DNA from: Melieria omissa
Taxonomy: Eukaryota > Arthropoda > Insecta > Diptera > Ulidiidae
Direction of reading: 5' to 3'
Assembly (NCBI GenBank): GCA_963971225.1
Contig: OZ020270.1
Coordinates: 16,107,817-16,171,816 of the forward strand
Length of the DNA: 64,000 bases
Part shown: positions 9,976 through 21,218 of the stretch, piece by piece
Position numbering within the stretch: the stretch's first letter is position 1
Layout of the letters: each line of letters opens with the position of its first letter
The notes under the pieces: model-generated
What the model was told of the DNA's origin: nothing
The model's input: the letters and a program-made list of their open reading frames with translations, nothing else
Databases searched by the model: none
Made by a program: the position numbers and the translations under genes

Positions 9976-10711
9976 TAGAGTCCGACCGATTAATCGGCAT
10001 CGGCTAGTATCGGTCAATAAAATTGGTATCGGCATCGGCCAAAGAAAAAAGATTCGGCATCGGCTTCCGCCTTTTTTGGCCGGTGCCACATTGGCTTTTT
10101 TTGGTCGATTTTCCTGCTTTCATTTCATGTTTGTTTTTATTTGCAGCTGAATCGCACTGTCTTTCTTTTCATATCTCGCTTTGTATATTTATTACATTTT
10201 TATTATACGTTACAACCCAGTGTTGCCTGATTAGGGGGTTTCTCCTTAGATTTGTTTGGATTTTATGACAAATATTTAAGGGGACAATATTTTACAGATA
10301 TTTTTAATCTATTTTTGCTACATCAACACCTTGTTCAGCTATATTGGCTATTGGGTCTTTTGTTAATTGCTTGTGCCAAATAGAATGAGCAATTTTCATG
10401 AAACATTAATTTTATGTGTTATAAATTTGGGGGAAATTTTAGTTTAATGTATTTAAATTCTGAATTTTCTTGTAATTTTATTTAGTTTTTAGTTGTTTAT
10501 TTTCTCGTTTTTGTTTGTTAATTTGTGATGAATGTGATTAAATGTACTATATATATAATAGTTCCTTTTGTGGTTTTATAAAATAAGCTGTGTTTTTGAT
10601 TGAATTCATTCGTGTTTTTTTCTATGGAATCGGCATCGGCATCGGCCGATTTTCGGCCTTTTGACCGATTAATCGGCATCGGCCAAAAAATTTGGTAGCG
10701 GTCGGACTCTA
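9976..10711. mobile_element. hAT-like element with ATCGGC subterminal repeats, TSD GTAGCAAA
   Basis: A 736-bp element with 13-bp TIRs TAGAGTCCGACCG, flanked by the 8-bp duplication GTAGCAAA (9968-9975 and 10712-10719). Both subterminal regions are packed with ATCGGC and CGATTAATCGG motifs, likely transposase binding sites. No transposase is encoded. The 8-bp TSD and YAGAG start fit hAT. Confidence 0.9.
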
Positions 10712-10719
10712 GTAGCAAA

Positions 10720-11760
10720 ACCAATCGTCAACACAAAAAAGCATACACACAAAAACTACAACAACAAAAAGCAATGGCGTCGTTGAAACGACGATCATTG
10801 CGCTGGCTGGTGTTGCTGTGAGAAATTTGCACAACAAATTATTGAGTGACCAAAACAACCACCAACGCCTCAAAGTACACAGGAGAAGCGTGCTTCAGTT
10901 CGCACAGTCAATGAGCGTAAACTGAAGCGCTTGCTCTCCTGCTGGCACCACTCTTTCCCTTTTGTGGCTTCCCCCCGCTCTATGAAGCTCGCAAACAAAA
11001 ATTTGAATTTTTGGGATCAGATGTACGGTTTTGAAATGAAATACCGCATCGGTTGAAATGAAAATACCTGACTGAAAACAACTGACCTGAGCACTTTTCC
11101 CGTTTCTTTTTCAAATACAGCACCGTCTGGCAACTTTTGTCACTTTTGTCTGTTTTCAGTTTCTCCCTCTTTCGTCGGAAAATGACAGCTGAATTTGACA
11201 GTAGCGATAAACACTCCTACCCACAAAATACATGTGGTTAGTGGTGTTGCGGCGATGCTATTACCTTGTTCTTGTGCCATGCACTTCATATTCTTTGGTA
11301 CTGTCACAGAATAAACAGTATACAGAAGGCGCATCTGAAATAATTTTGCGATTTCATTTCAGACGCGGGTGGGAAGCAACAAAGGTGAGGAAAATGTAAA
11401 GGGAACCGAGAGAGTAAGCGCGAATTGATGTATTGTATACGCATAGATTCGATGGTTTTGGGCTTTATTCTCATTTCGACAACAACACGCAATGTTGTTG
11501 CCTTTCGCAGCAAGCCAGCTTGGCTTTACTCGTGCACATTGAAATGATGGTTGATTTGGCAAAGCAAACGCCAAGGCAAATTCAATAGGTAGTTGCAGCA
11601 TTCTTTGATAATTAGCACAACATTGTAGCAATAGTTTTCCACTTATTATCACTTTGGGGGGTGGGATTTTATCATTTCCTACTTGATAATTCCTGGTGTG
11701 GTGATGCCTAAGCATATTCCTTAATATGCAAATAAAGCCACTCCCACACAACTGTCAACC
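10720..11760. other. Gene-free stretch with a diverged repeat
   Basis: I see no gene. About 10860-11345, read on the minus strand, resembles 15880-16140 on the plus strand (shared cagatgcgc...gtata.tgttt.ttctgt block), so it is probably another dispersed repeat. Confidence 0.4.
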
Positions 11761-14590
11761 TCGCCTACACGTGGTGCCCCCTGTTACGCTAAAGAGGCTC
11801 TGGCGACCGAGAAAAAGCGGTATAACTTTACCATCGGCTTAGAGGAAATGCTAATGCCAACACGAGCCGGCGCGTGGGGCTGACAACCCCATCGCCATTG
11901 GCCCACTCCTCTTTGTCATTAAACCTTTAAAAAAGCCTCGGATACAAAGCGAAATATTACGGCAACGATCAAGGCGAACGAGAAAATCAAAATTGGTACT
12001 TGGAATGTAAGAACTATGCTACAGAGTTGAAAAATGCGAGAAATAACTGATGAGCTAAATAAGTATAAAATGGACATCACTGCGCTGCAAGAAATTAGGT
12101 GGAGTGGACGAGGTGAGATATCCAAAAAAAGCTACTCCATTTACTACAGCGGAGGAGAGAGAACTGGACGAAATGGTGTCGGATTTTCCGTAAGCAGCAC
12201 TCTAAAGAAAAGTATACTTTACTTTGAACCTATAAGCGACAGAATAGCGCATTTACGCCTAAAAGGGAAATTTAACAACATCTCCATATTCTCAGTTTAC
12301 GCGCCTACGGAGGATAAAGAAGACGCGATAAAGGACGACTTCTATGACAATATCTCAAACCTGGCGAATGCAGTAAGTAATCATGACACCCTCATTATAT
12401 TAGGCGATTTAAACGCGAAAATTGGCCGCGATGATTTTGCGGGATCCGTTGCGGGCAAACATTCACTCCATGAGCTAACAAGTGATAATGGGCGCAGGGT
12501 CATTGATCTCGCGGTGAGCAGAAGATTGTGGATAAGTAGTGTCTCCTTTCCCCGTAAAGATGTGCACAAAGCTACTTGGACCATGCCTGGGAGAAGAAGC
12601 GTCTCGCAGATTGACCACGTGATCATCGACAAAAGACATGCCTCATGCATCTCGGATGTAAAAACCCGGCGTGGAGCAAATTGGGACAGCGACCATTTCC
12701 TAGTTGTGGGTAAGCTTCAACAGCGCATATCAGTAGCTGGTACGAGCAAGGCGGTCAAGCGTAGAAAATGGAACAACGCTTCCCTGCTATACGATGAAAA
12801 CGTTTGTTGCAGATATCAAACCGAACTTACCAAAAAATTGGAAAATGTGTCAAGCGGCAACCCTGATCAAATTTGGAATCAAATAAAATACGCCTTAACT
12901 AAGACAGCGGCGGAAGTAAGTGGCGTTAGCCAAAATGCTCGAAGAAAAATTTGGTATGATGAAGAATGTGAAGTTACGGTAGCTGCAAAAAATGTGGCTA
13001 GACAAAAAATGCTCTGCCGTCGTACTCGCCAAAATACCTCGGATTATCAAGAGAAAAGACGAATAGCCAAAAAGGTCCTTCAGAAGAAAAAGAGAGATTC
13101 CCTGAAAGATCAGATCCGCGAAATTGAGTCGAGTTCCTCAGCTAGAGAAGTGAAAAAAATGTATCAAAATATTAAAGAACAGACGTCAGTTTTCGTTCCA
13201 AGACTGAACGTATGCCTAGATACGGATGGAACGGTTTTGCTAGATGAAGCAAAGATCCTACGCAGGTGGCAGAACTACTTCGCCAACTTGCTTAACAACG
13301 AATGCAGCACAGGACGTAATGTGGACGATAATCTGACACAGGCGTACTACTCGGCTGAACTGAATATTGAGACCCCAGGCGAAAAAGAAGTCAGATCTGC
13401 CATAAGAAAATTAAAAAACTGCAAAGCAAGCGGGGAAGATGGCATTACGGCGGAATTATTTAAATACGGCGGGCCAGCTGTGGTATTAGCACTGACGAAA
13501 CTTGTACAAAAACTTTGGGAAGACGAAACAATCCCCCGAGATTGGCAATCTAGCTTAATTGTCCCTATACACAAGAAAGGAGATAAACGCGACTGCAACA
13601 ACTTCAGAGGAATCTCATTATTAAGCTCAGCGTACAAAGTATTTACTAACATACTAGTGGAAAGAATTAACCCGGTAGCAGAAGAGATTCTCGGCGAATA
13701 TCAGTATGGATTTAGAGTAAATCGATCAACCACAGATCAATACTTCGTAGTGTCTCAAATTTTCCAAAAATTTTTGGAATATGGGCTTGATATCCATTGC
13801 CTATTTGTGGAATTTAAAAAAGCTTTCGACAGCATTGACAGAAGCAAACTGCCTTTAATACTGCGTCGGCAAGGAATACCAATGAAAATAGCGTCATTAG
13901 TATCTATGACTCTGTCAGGTACTATATCTAAAGTCATAATACAAGGAAAAACTTCAGACCCTTTCGATGTCGTCCCAGGTGTCAAGCAAGGTGACACGCT
14001 GTCCACCATAATCTTTAACCTAGTCTTAAATTTTGTTATCAATGACATAGATCCTGGTGCAACTATATTCACGAAAAGCGTTCAGATATGTGGGTATGCC
14101 GACGACCTTGCTATTATCGCAAGAAACACGCGTGTACTTGCCGACACCGCGTTAAAACTCATAAATAAAGCAGGAAAAGTTGGTTTGGAAGTTAACATCG
14201 AAAAGACGAAATACATGGTTAGGGCGCATAACCCTGCTCGCTATGGCAATCTGGTAGTAAGTCCGCACACATTTCAAAAAGTTGAAACCTTCAAATACCT
14301 GGGAATAAACCTCAGCAGCACAGCAAACCCCTTCATTTGTATAAATGATAGGGTGCATGCTGCTAACAGAAGTTATTTTGCTCATCTTAAACTTCTTAAA
14401 AATAAATTGTTGTCATGGACATGTTAACTGCAAATCTATAAGACTCTCATAAGGCCAATAGCAATATATGGATGCGAAGCGTGGGTGCTGACATCCAATG
14501 TGAAGAATCACCTTTTGTGCTTCGAGCGCAAGATTCTGAGGAGAATATTTGGTCCAGTCAGAGAAGCGGATGGTTCTTATATCAGATGTA

Positions 14591-15313
14591 CAATTTTGCT
14601 TCCGCCGTTTTCCGATAGGTGGCTGTACCGGCTGAGGCTGGTTGAAATACATAGATGGTAATGCCTTTAAAGTGAGTGTGGACAGTGCCTAACGAATTGT
14701 CATCGCCCTTTCAGTGACAGTTGTTCTTGTTTTCGTATTATTCACGCTCGAAAATGTCCGTTTATGTGCCCAATTCTCGCCATTTGCGGGAAGTTTTACT
14801 TTTCTGTTACAATTCGAAAAAAATGCAGCTGAAGCGCATCGAATGCTCTCAGAAACTTACGGTGATGCTGCTCTGAGTGAAAGAACGTGTCGGGAGTGGT
14901 TTCAACGTTTTAAAAATGGTGATTTCGATGTCGAAGACAAACATGGTGGTGACCACTTTTGCGGCCTCACGTCGCAAAAGTGGTCAAAAAGTACCTGGAA
15001 ACGCTGAAATGGGAAGTCTTGCCCCACCCGCCGTATTCCCCAGATGTCGCCCCTTCTGACTTCCACCTATTCCGTTCGATGGCACACGGCCTGGCAGATC
15101 AACATTTTCAATCCTTCGAAGAACTGGAAAAATGGATTGCTTCATGGATAGCGTCAAAAGAGGACTCCTTTTTTCGAGCCGGGATCCGAAAATTGCCGGA
15201 AAGATGGGAGAAAGTTGTCGCTAGCGACGGACAATACTTTGAATAATACATCTGTAAGCACTTTTTCGCAATAAAGCTTTTAATTTTGGAAAAAAACGGC
15301 GGAAGCAAAGTTG
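14591..15313 (+). mobile_element. Internally deleted mariner, TSD TA
   Basis: A 723-bp element with TIRs starting CAAYTTTGCTTCCGCCGTTTT and TA duplications (14589-14590, 15314-15315). It holds only the start and end of a mariner transposase gene, so it is a deletion derivative that must rely on a full copy for movement. Confidence 0.9.
14754..15246 (+). pseudogene. mariner transposase, central deletion
   Basis: The ATG at 14754 opens a helix-turn-helix N-terminus (SVYVPNSRHLREVLL). A run of seven A at 14817-14823 shifts the frame before AHRMLSETYGDAALSERTC and WFQRFKNGDFDVEDKHGG. The middle, including the first two catalytic Asp, is deleted. The reading resumes with PHPPYSPDVAPSDFHLF, which includes the third catalytic Asp, and ends GQYFE. 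It cannot encode an active enzyme. Confidence 0.85.
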
Positions 15314-15628
15314 TACACCTGATAGAATAAGATATAACAACGAAATTGAACAACTGATAAAAGGTCAAAATATCGTGCGCTTTGTTAAAGCACAGCGCCT
15401 ACGTTTGTTTGGACATTTACTCAGAATAGACGATTGCAGAATCACGAAGATGACCTATAACTATCGAATTTTGGGCAGCAGAAAGCGCGGAAGACCACCA
15501 AGGAGATGGACAGACGTTGTTGAAGAAGACTTGCGCAATATGAATGTTAGAAGAAACGAAGCAAGTAACCGTGACGTATGGAGTTCGATTGTAAAGGAAG
15601 CATTGGCTCACCCCGAGCTGTAATCGCT

Positions 15629-15645
15629 ATGATGATGATGATGAT
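15629..15645 (+). repeat. (ATG)n 3' tail of LINE 3
   Basis: ATG trinucleotides follow the stop codon by a few bases and mark the 3' end of the element. Confidence 0.75.
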
Positions 15646-15649
15646 CACT

Positions 15650-17258
15650 TTCTTAATGCGTCTTGGTTGTTTCAATATTTAACACATATATTTCATTTTA
15701 GCCATTTGTACTTTTTACAACTTCTATTTTACAAGCAGACCAAAAGAACTTATAAAATCCATTGAATTTTGGTTTTTCCCGTAGTGCTACCACCTTATGT
15801 GCCTTGGCGATCGCTCAATCAATTTTTCTATGAAACTGCCTGTCCACTTCTTGTTCTTGTTTGTCAAAAAGCAAGCGGAGAGCGAGCACGAGCCAGCACC
15901 AACATGCAAGCGGCACATCGCTTTGTTGCCCAACAACAACAACCACAGTGTGTGGTGCGCGGTCGCAGCTTCTCAGCTTACGCTCTCGCGCTCTGTGTGT
16001 TTTCGTCCCTTTTACTGCTTCCCCCGCATCAACAAACGGGTCCTACCGCTGGAACCCGCAAAGGAAATTTTCTTTACACCAGATGCGCATTTTGTATATT
16101 GTTTGTTCTGTGGTACTGTGCATGATACAAATATAGAAGGTAGAACCGCTGTCATTTGTTTTGACACTAAACGTGCTTATTGACGTTTCTCGTATTTGTC
16201 AAAAGCTTGGGTCGTGATGCCACTTCGTTGTAATACTAAATTAGGGCTATTTAAGGTTCTAAGGATTTTTAGATCTTTTTTAAAATTAACACGAACATTT
16301 AAATGTGACTAGTACATTTTGTTTAGTAGTATTATTGACTGATAGACAAGCAACAACGCAATAAATAATACAAAGGTAAATTATTATGTAATTATTATGT
16401 AACGGTTGATTCAAGCCTAAAACATCAAACACCAAAACTATAAGTATGATGGCTTCATTGCGGAAAATATACATACGGAACTAATACATATTCACATTTT
16501 GAGAATCTAAACCCAAAAACATACGGAACTAATACATATTCACATTTTGAGAATCTAAACCCAAAAACCTAAACAAAATACATTTCAATTTTGTTGACGT
16601 AAGAAAATGTTCAAGGGATTTTCTAACAACAGTAAGGTAGCACATTTTCAAAGAAGAACGTCAAAAAGACCTTTAGTGTCAGATGTGCAACATGGCGGCT
16701 GAGAAGAAGCATCGGCTGTACCTTCTATTTTTGTATCATGCTGAGGGGTAAGATGCAACGAACGATGACTAAACCGGGACAACGGACCATGACGAATAAA
16801 AAGTGGCCAAACAAACGTTAACAGAGTTCGAGCTATCTGCTCAATCCCGGGGGATAATTCGGATTTGAGAGGGATGGTTTTAGTGCGGTTGAATTCCCAC
16901 ACTGACGGGACCTTGGCTTTTCATGCTTTCCATCTCTATAAACACAAAAAAACAAAAACAACCTAGCTGGTAGTGCTGCGCAGAGCTGTACATAGACACT
17001 GGTGCACCAAAATATGTCAGGCTAGTTAATTACCTTCTGAACGACGGGCCACATGTGTTAGTCGGATGGTTGGTTTACGAGATATGTGCTCATAACTGAA
17101 ATAACAGGGGGAAAAGTATTTTTCGAAGATTTTTCGAAAACGCTTCTTAGGAAAATGTTTTGATTTTCAGTTTCGTGTTCAGCAGCCGAAAATAAGTATA
17201 AAAAATGCTTTTATTTTTAAGAGCATTTTTCGTGTCGAGAAGTGTTATCGTAATATAT
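15650..17258. other. Gene-free stretch; diverged repeat and tandem duplication
   Basis: No gene is recognised. About 15880-16140 resembles the inverse of 10860-11345 and, more weakly, 24100-24300. It includes a hairpin near 16036 (GGGTCC...GGAACCC). The rest is AT-rich, apart from the 48-bp duplication listed separately. Confidence 0.4.
16472..16567 (+). repeat. Perfect 2 x 48-bp tandem duplication
   Basis: A 48-bp unit starting CATACGGAACTAATAC is present twice with no difference between copies, which implies a recent duplication. Confidence 0.9.
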
Positions 17259-17860
17259 TGTAGAGGATTTCTTCTTAATGCGGGTTTGGCAGTACGTGTA
17301 GAGGATTTTTGTCTAAGTACGTGATTTGCAGTACGGGTTGGCTTATTATTAGGGCGAGCCGCGCCAGTTACAAGTGGCTAAAAAGCCGACGTTATGAGCA
17401 GTATTTCAGTGAAGGAAACGAACAGTTTGCCTCATGTCATAAAGCTGATCTTTATTTTGAAAAACAAGGTCTTATATACTAAAATTTACAACGGTTGTGC
17501 GGAGGGGCAATTCCAGTGCTCCTCCTTCCATTTCCAGTCGATGAGCATCGAGCCAATCACGGCGCGGGTCAATTCTGACGACGCGGCATTTTCCCTAAGT
17601 GGGCCAACGCTCTGCGTCGACCTGTGGTAGGTCGGGTCGTATTGCAATGCGCGATCGGTGCTAGTGCCCACATGTGTTGTGACATGTGTCGCTTGTGCAA
17701 GTGCAGGCCACTTGAGTGACGCCGGCGTTCTTGTGCATGCGACACTTGACACTTGCAAAATGTAAACAAAGTGGCGCGCGCACCGATTGATGTACGTTGG
17801 TCTTGTCGATTGGCTTGTGCGCTATACTGTTGGCATAAGTGGTCACGCGGTACCACTACA
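17259..17860 (-). repeat. 3' LTR of element A
   Basis: 602 bp, TGTAG...CTACA, nearly identical to 20176-20777. It carries a GC-rich segment and, in element orientation, the promoter and polyadenylation regions. Open frames inside it are present in both LTRs and are not genes. Confidence 0.95.
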
Positions 17861-17922
17861 CCCTTACCCTTAAGCGAAGAATTATTCCTTGGAATAATTC
17901 TTAGAATCTCGGGGGGGGGGGG
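17861..17922 (-). promoter_or_regulatory. Hairpin and polypurine module before 3' LTR of A
   Basis: In element orientation: a C12 run (17911-17922 on the minus strand), a perfect 22-bp palindrome (17879-17900, GAATTATTCC arms with a 2-nt centre), CGCTTAAGGG, then the LTR. Element B has the same order, so this is probably the conserved plus-strand priming region. Confidence 0.6.
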
Positions 17923-18175
17923 CATTGGAATTGCTTTACAATGTTGTAGTAGCTGTTATCAAATAAATTTACAATATGATGTTTATCTTATAAAACGAGT
18001 TTGATTTTGTTGATAGCGTATTGGTTATTTAGTTAATTTATAATAATTGTATGTTTTCTTAGAATGTATTTTTTTTTTTGTCTTAGATTAATGTCTATAT
18101 TTAGTCTTTATATTTAATGTTTGTCTCCTAAATATTTTTTTTAGATAGTTGTTATGTAATTCTTTGTGTTTTCCA

Positions 18176-18974
18176 TTAATATCTATTACTGTACGTAGGC
18201 GTAACGTGTAGTGTTTGTGTGAGTGTAGATCGGTCTTTTGTTTCTATCGGGCGTGCTATGACGAATGTCGTAAGGGCACATTGCATTGTCAGCATGTATC
18301 GGTATCCGTTTGGTATACGTAACGGTCCGACTGTGTCAATTGTTATTGTTTCAAAACTTGTTACTGGTGTGTCTGTTTTGGTCAGTGCTTCTTTGGTGTG
18401 TCTAATTGTTTTATTCTTGCAGTAGGTCAGGCAATTGTTGACGAACTCTTCTACCATTTGTCTCATGTTCTTCCATGTGTATCGTTGTTTGTCCGTCTGT
18501 ACTGGCGTTATGATATTCATCAATTAGTTTGTATTGTTGCAATTTGCTTTGAATATGCCGTGGAGCGTTGTATATAAGTGTTTTTGTAGGCGAGCATTTA
18601 TCTTTATTTACTTCATTATATCTCTTCTTGAATGCATTCATCGTAATGTTCTCAAATGTAAAATTTTCTCTGCAAAGGGCTAGCTCCTTTATCTGCAGTT
18701 TCTTTAGTGAACTATGTAGTTTCTCCAACATTGGATCTAGTTCCAAAGGGTCATCGCTACAAGTCACGTGCACTTCATAATTATCAATATATATCATCGG
18801 CCGATGCTTTTCCTTTATTTCAGTTTTCAATTTTTTCGTATTCTTCACGTCGTTCATAGAGGTACATTCCCATATGTAGAGTTGATCGGGCTCCTGAGAT
18901 ATGTCCTTCCTATTGTCGCGTGTTCCGGTACCATAATCTTCACTAATCTTCACTAATATTCTCATTTTCTTCAT
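18176..18974 (-). pseudogene. Integrase fragments of element A
   Basis: The minus strand encodes the spacer and zinc-finger region (18974 to 18411; QEPDQLYIWECTS, KLIDEYHNA). A frameshift follows, then 18523 to 18176 with YTWKNMRQMVEEFVNNC, a CxxxC remnant and ITIDTVGPLRIPNGYRY, which holds the first catalytic Asp. Soon after that Asp the frame becomes unrelated and stops. The other two catalytic residues and the C-terminal domain are gone. It would be unable to integrate cDNA. Confidence 0.8.
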
Positions 18975-19198
18975 TGCGCATTACATTTTCATATATTGTA
19001 GTATCTTTTTTTTTGTTTTTTTTTGCTCTTAGTTTTGCTGCCATGCTCCTTGTAATTGCCAGTATTTCTTTTTGTTTGCCGTCATTTGCGTTATCTTCAT
19101 GTGTTGGAGTCATTGCTTTTAGTGTGTCGCTGTCGATTTTTATGCGTCATAAAGTATCTGCATTTGTGTTGATTTTTCCTTGTTATAATTTCGAAGTC

Positions 19199-19836
19199 AT
19201 AATCAGATAGGTCTAATCTAATTCTTGTCATTTTTGATGATGGGTTCTTGTGTGAAAACAGAGATGTTAGTGGTCTATGGTCGGTGACTACGATGAATTT
19301 TCTCCCGTAGAGGTATGGTCTGATACCGGTGTGTTGGTTAATTTCTGTTTTAATGTCTCAAAAGCTGTTTTACACTCGTCTGACCAAATAAAAGGTGTGC
19401 CTTTCTTAAGGAGAGAGTTTAAACATTTTACTATTGATGCGAATTCTGGTATGAAACGTCTGTAGTAGTTGCAAAATGCTACAAATCGACGGACTTCATC
19501 AGTATTCGTTGGTGTTGGATATTTTAGTACTGCTTCGCATTTTGTTGGATCTGTTCTGATGCCTTTGTCTGTGACATAGTGGCCTAAGTAGATTACTTCT
19601 GGTTTTAGAAATTGGCATTTGCTTGCATTTAATTTCAAGTTGTACTGTTGTAGGCGGTCAAGAACTTTATTAAAATTTTCGTTGTGGTGTTTTAATGAAC
19701 AAGTAGTATTTGGTTGTTTTTTGTTCTTAATGTAATGTAATAACAAGTTGCAAATGTTTTCGGGTGTGTTTGTTGGGTTCGATGTTATAAGTGTTGTTAT
19801 AATAATGAATAAGAATAAGTAATATCTTGTGTACAT
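19199..19836 (-). pseudogene. RT thumb/RNase H fragment of element A with hydrophobic N-terminus
   Basis: A 182-codon frame (19836 to 19288) begins with a hydrophobic, signal-peptide-like stretch (YYLFLFIIITTLITS), then Asn/Thr-rich residues. It joins the RT thumb/connection (LKLNASKCQFLKPEVIYLG, RRFVAFCNYYRRFIPEFA). RNase H pieces continue in a shifted frame down to 19199 (LYGRKF, TDHRPL, SSKMTRIRLDLSDYDFE). The RT palm with its YxDD box is deleted. The hydrophobic leader is not part of RT and may be a junction artefact or captured leader sequence. Confidence 0.75.
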
Positions 19837-19914
19837 ATTTATTTATTTATTTTTTTTTTTTGTTTTTATTTTTGTATTGTAAAATTATGAAAATAATTGT
19901 AAATGTATATTTCG

Positions 19915-20127
19915 TTAGATAGTTTCATTCAAAGATTTCTGGGTAGCAAGGATAGGTCTTGTTACAGTTAGCTGGTCAACGTCTCTTGAGTTTACTATAT
20001 GCGTAAAAGTAGGGCCATATTGTTCAGAGGCATGGCGAAATGAAAATACTTTTGAAAGAATCTCGTAACGATTGATATTAAAATCGCGCTCCATGCATTC
20101 GTACGGCAGATCTCGGCCATGATGCAT
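19915..20127 (-). CDS. Hypothetical 70-codon leader ORF of element A
   Basis: It lies just after the primer site in element orientation, starts MHHGRDLPYECMERD and ends QKSLNETI. I do not recognise it. mdg1/412-type elements have long leaders with small ORFs, so position alone makes it worth listing. The start codon is about 50 bp downstream of the LTR. Confidence 0.3.
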   Translation of the reverse strand: MHHGRDLPYECMERDFNINRYEILSKVFSFRHASEQYGPTFTHIVNSRDVDQLTVTRPILATQKSLNETI

Positions 20128-20159
20128 CTCAATAGTGTTACTGTGATCTGTGTTCGACG

Positions 20160-20175
20160 TTGGGCAGGATCGCCA
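20160..20175 (-). promoter_or_regulatory. tRNA-Arg-type primer binding site of A
   Basis: On the minus strand TGGCGATCCTGCC directly abuts the LTR. It complements the 3' end of an insect tRNA-Arg ending GGCAGGATCG plus CCA, as I recall that tRNA. Confidence 0.7.
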
Positions 20176-20777
20176 TGTAGAGGATTTCTTCTTAATGCGG
20201 GTTTGGCAGTACGTGTAGAGGATTTTTGTCTAAGTACGTGATTTGCAGTACGGGTTGGCTTATTATTAGGGCGAGCCGCGCCAGTTACAAGTGGCTAAAA
20301 AGCCGACGTTATGAGCAGTATTTCAGTGAAGGAAACGAACAGTTTGCCTCATGTCATAAAGCTGATCTTTATTTTGAAAAACAAGGTCTTATATACTAAA
20401 ATTTACAACGGTTGTGCGGAGGGGCAATTCCAGTGCTCCTCCTTCCATTTCCAGTCGATGAGCATCGAGCCAATCACGGCGCGGGTCAATTCTGACGACG
20501 CGGCATTTTCCCTAAGTGGGCCAACGCTCTGCGTCGACCTGTGGTAGGTCGGGTCGTATTGCAATGCGCGATCGGTGCAAGTGCCCACATGTGTTGTGAC
20601 ATGTGTCGCTTGTGCAAGTGCAGGCCACTTGAGTGACGCCGGCGTTCTTGTTCATGCGACACTTGACACTTGCAAAATGTAAACAAAGTGGCGCGCGCAC
20701 CGATTGATGTACGTTGGTCTTGTCGATTGGCTTGTGCGCTATACTGTTGGCATAAGTGGTCACGCGGTACCACTACA
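20176..20777 (-). repeat. 5' LTR of element A
   Basis: 602 bp, near-identical partner of 17259-17860. I noted differences only near 20579 and 20652. Confidence 0.95.
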
Positions 20778-20781
20778 ATAT

Positions 20782-21040
20782 GGTCAACTAAATCTGTTCT
20801 GATACCAAATTGTTTTATAAGTTAATCTATGCAAATACTTTAAAGGAAATCCAATTTCACATAGAACAAGAACTTTTTGCACATAGTTTGAATTTCAAAA
20901 TAAAAAAGAAACGACTTTCAATTTCAAAAAATGTCACTCGGCAGCTCTTTTTAGAAACGATTGGAACAGCAAATTTTGATTGGCCGACGGTTTCTTTTGA
21001 ATTTCTCGTGAGTTTTACTGAATATTATTATTTTAAACTA
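20782..21040 (+). other. Flank of A with an unrecognised open frame
   Basis: An open frame of 77 codons from 20810 (MFYKLIYANTLKEIQ to EYYYFKL) is AT-rich and unrecognised. It may be part of repeat copy 2. The region is the 3' flank of element A's target. Confidence 0.3.
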
Positions 21041-21218
21041 TGATTTTGCGCAGGTTGCAAAAGTCAACTTTGTCATGTTCGATTTGGGGGAAACTGTTAT
21101 ACTTGTCCGATAGATAAATGCTTGGACCTAAGAAATCAAAAAACCTTAACTAAATTGGACAAATAGTTTTGCTTGTAGAGCCCGTCAAATTTGAGCAATT
21201 TTTCGAGTGTGAAATAAT

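Larger units (their letters stand above)
11992..15622 (+). pseudogene. LINE endonuclease-RT ORF, broken
   Basis: The endonuclease starts at KIGTWNVRTML, has an in-frame TGA at 12028-12030, and continues from 12034 with ITALQEIRWSGRG, ILGDLNAKIGRD and WDSDHFLVVG (catalytic E, D, H). The RT has FRGISLLSSAYK, YQYGFRVNRSTTDQ, LFVEFKKAFDS (Glu where the first catalytic Asp is expected), GVKQGDTLS and YADDLAII. A TAA at 14425-14427 interrupts the finger-to-C-terminal region, and the mariner lies at 14591. The end (15314-15622) has the SRKRGRPPRRW basic motif. Two stops plus the D-to-E change make it inactive. Confidence 0.85.
11760..15645 (+). mobile_element. Non-LTR retrotransposon 3 (RTE-like) carrying a mariner
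   Basis: The element has a 5' UTR of uncertain start, one long endonuclease-RT ORF and a tail of ATG trinucleotides. It is interrupted at 14591-15313 by a mariner with TA duplication. When that is ignored, the ORF reads on from IRCT to PDRIRY with no frame change. Only a few stops are present, so the copy is moderately old. Confidence 0.85.
17259..20777 (-). mobile_element. Ty3 mdg1/412-type LTR element A, internally deleted, TSD ATAT
   Basis: Two 602-bp LTRs flank 2.3 kb of minus-strand pol fragments. ATAT lies on both sides (17255-17258 and 20778-20781). LTRs start TGTAG and end CTACA, the primer site fits tRNA-Arg, and pol is related to element B. This points to the mdg1/412 group. The LTRs differ at only about two positions, so the insertion is very recent, yet gag is absent and pol is reduced to pieces. 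It was probably mobilised in trans. Confidence 0.92.

Noticed and set aside
16648..16902. 84-codon minus ORF with His/Pro/Ser-rich sequence
   Set aside because: No recognisable family, no conserved partner in the window and no flanking gene signals.
17394..17630. 78-codon ORF found identically at 20311-20547
   Set aside because: Both lie in the two LTRs of element A; duplication reflects LTR identity, not gene conservation.
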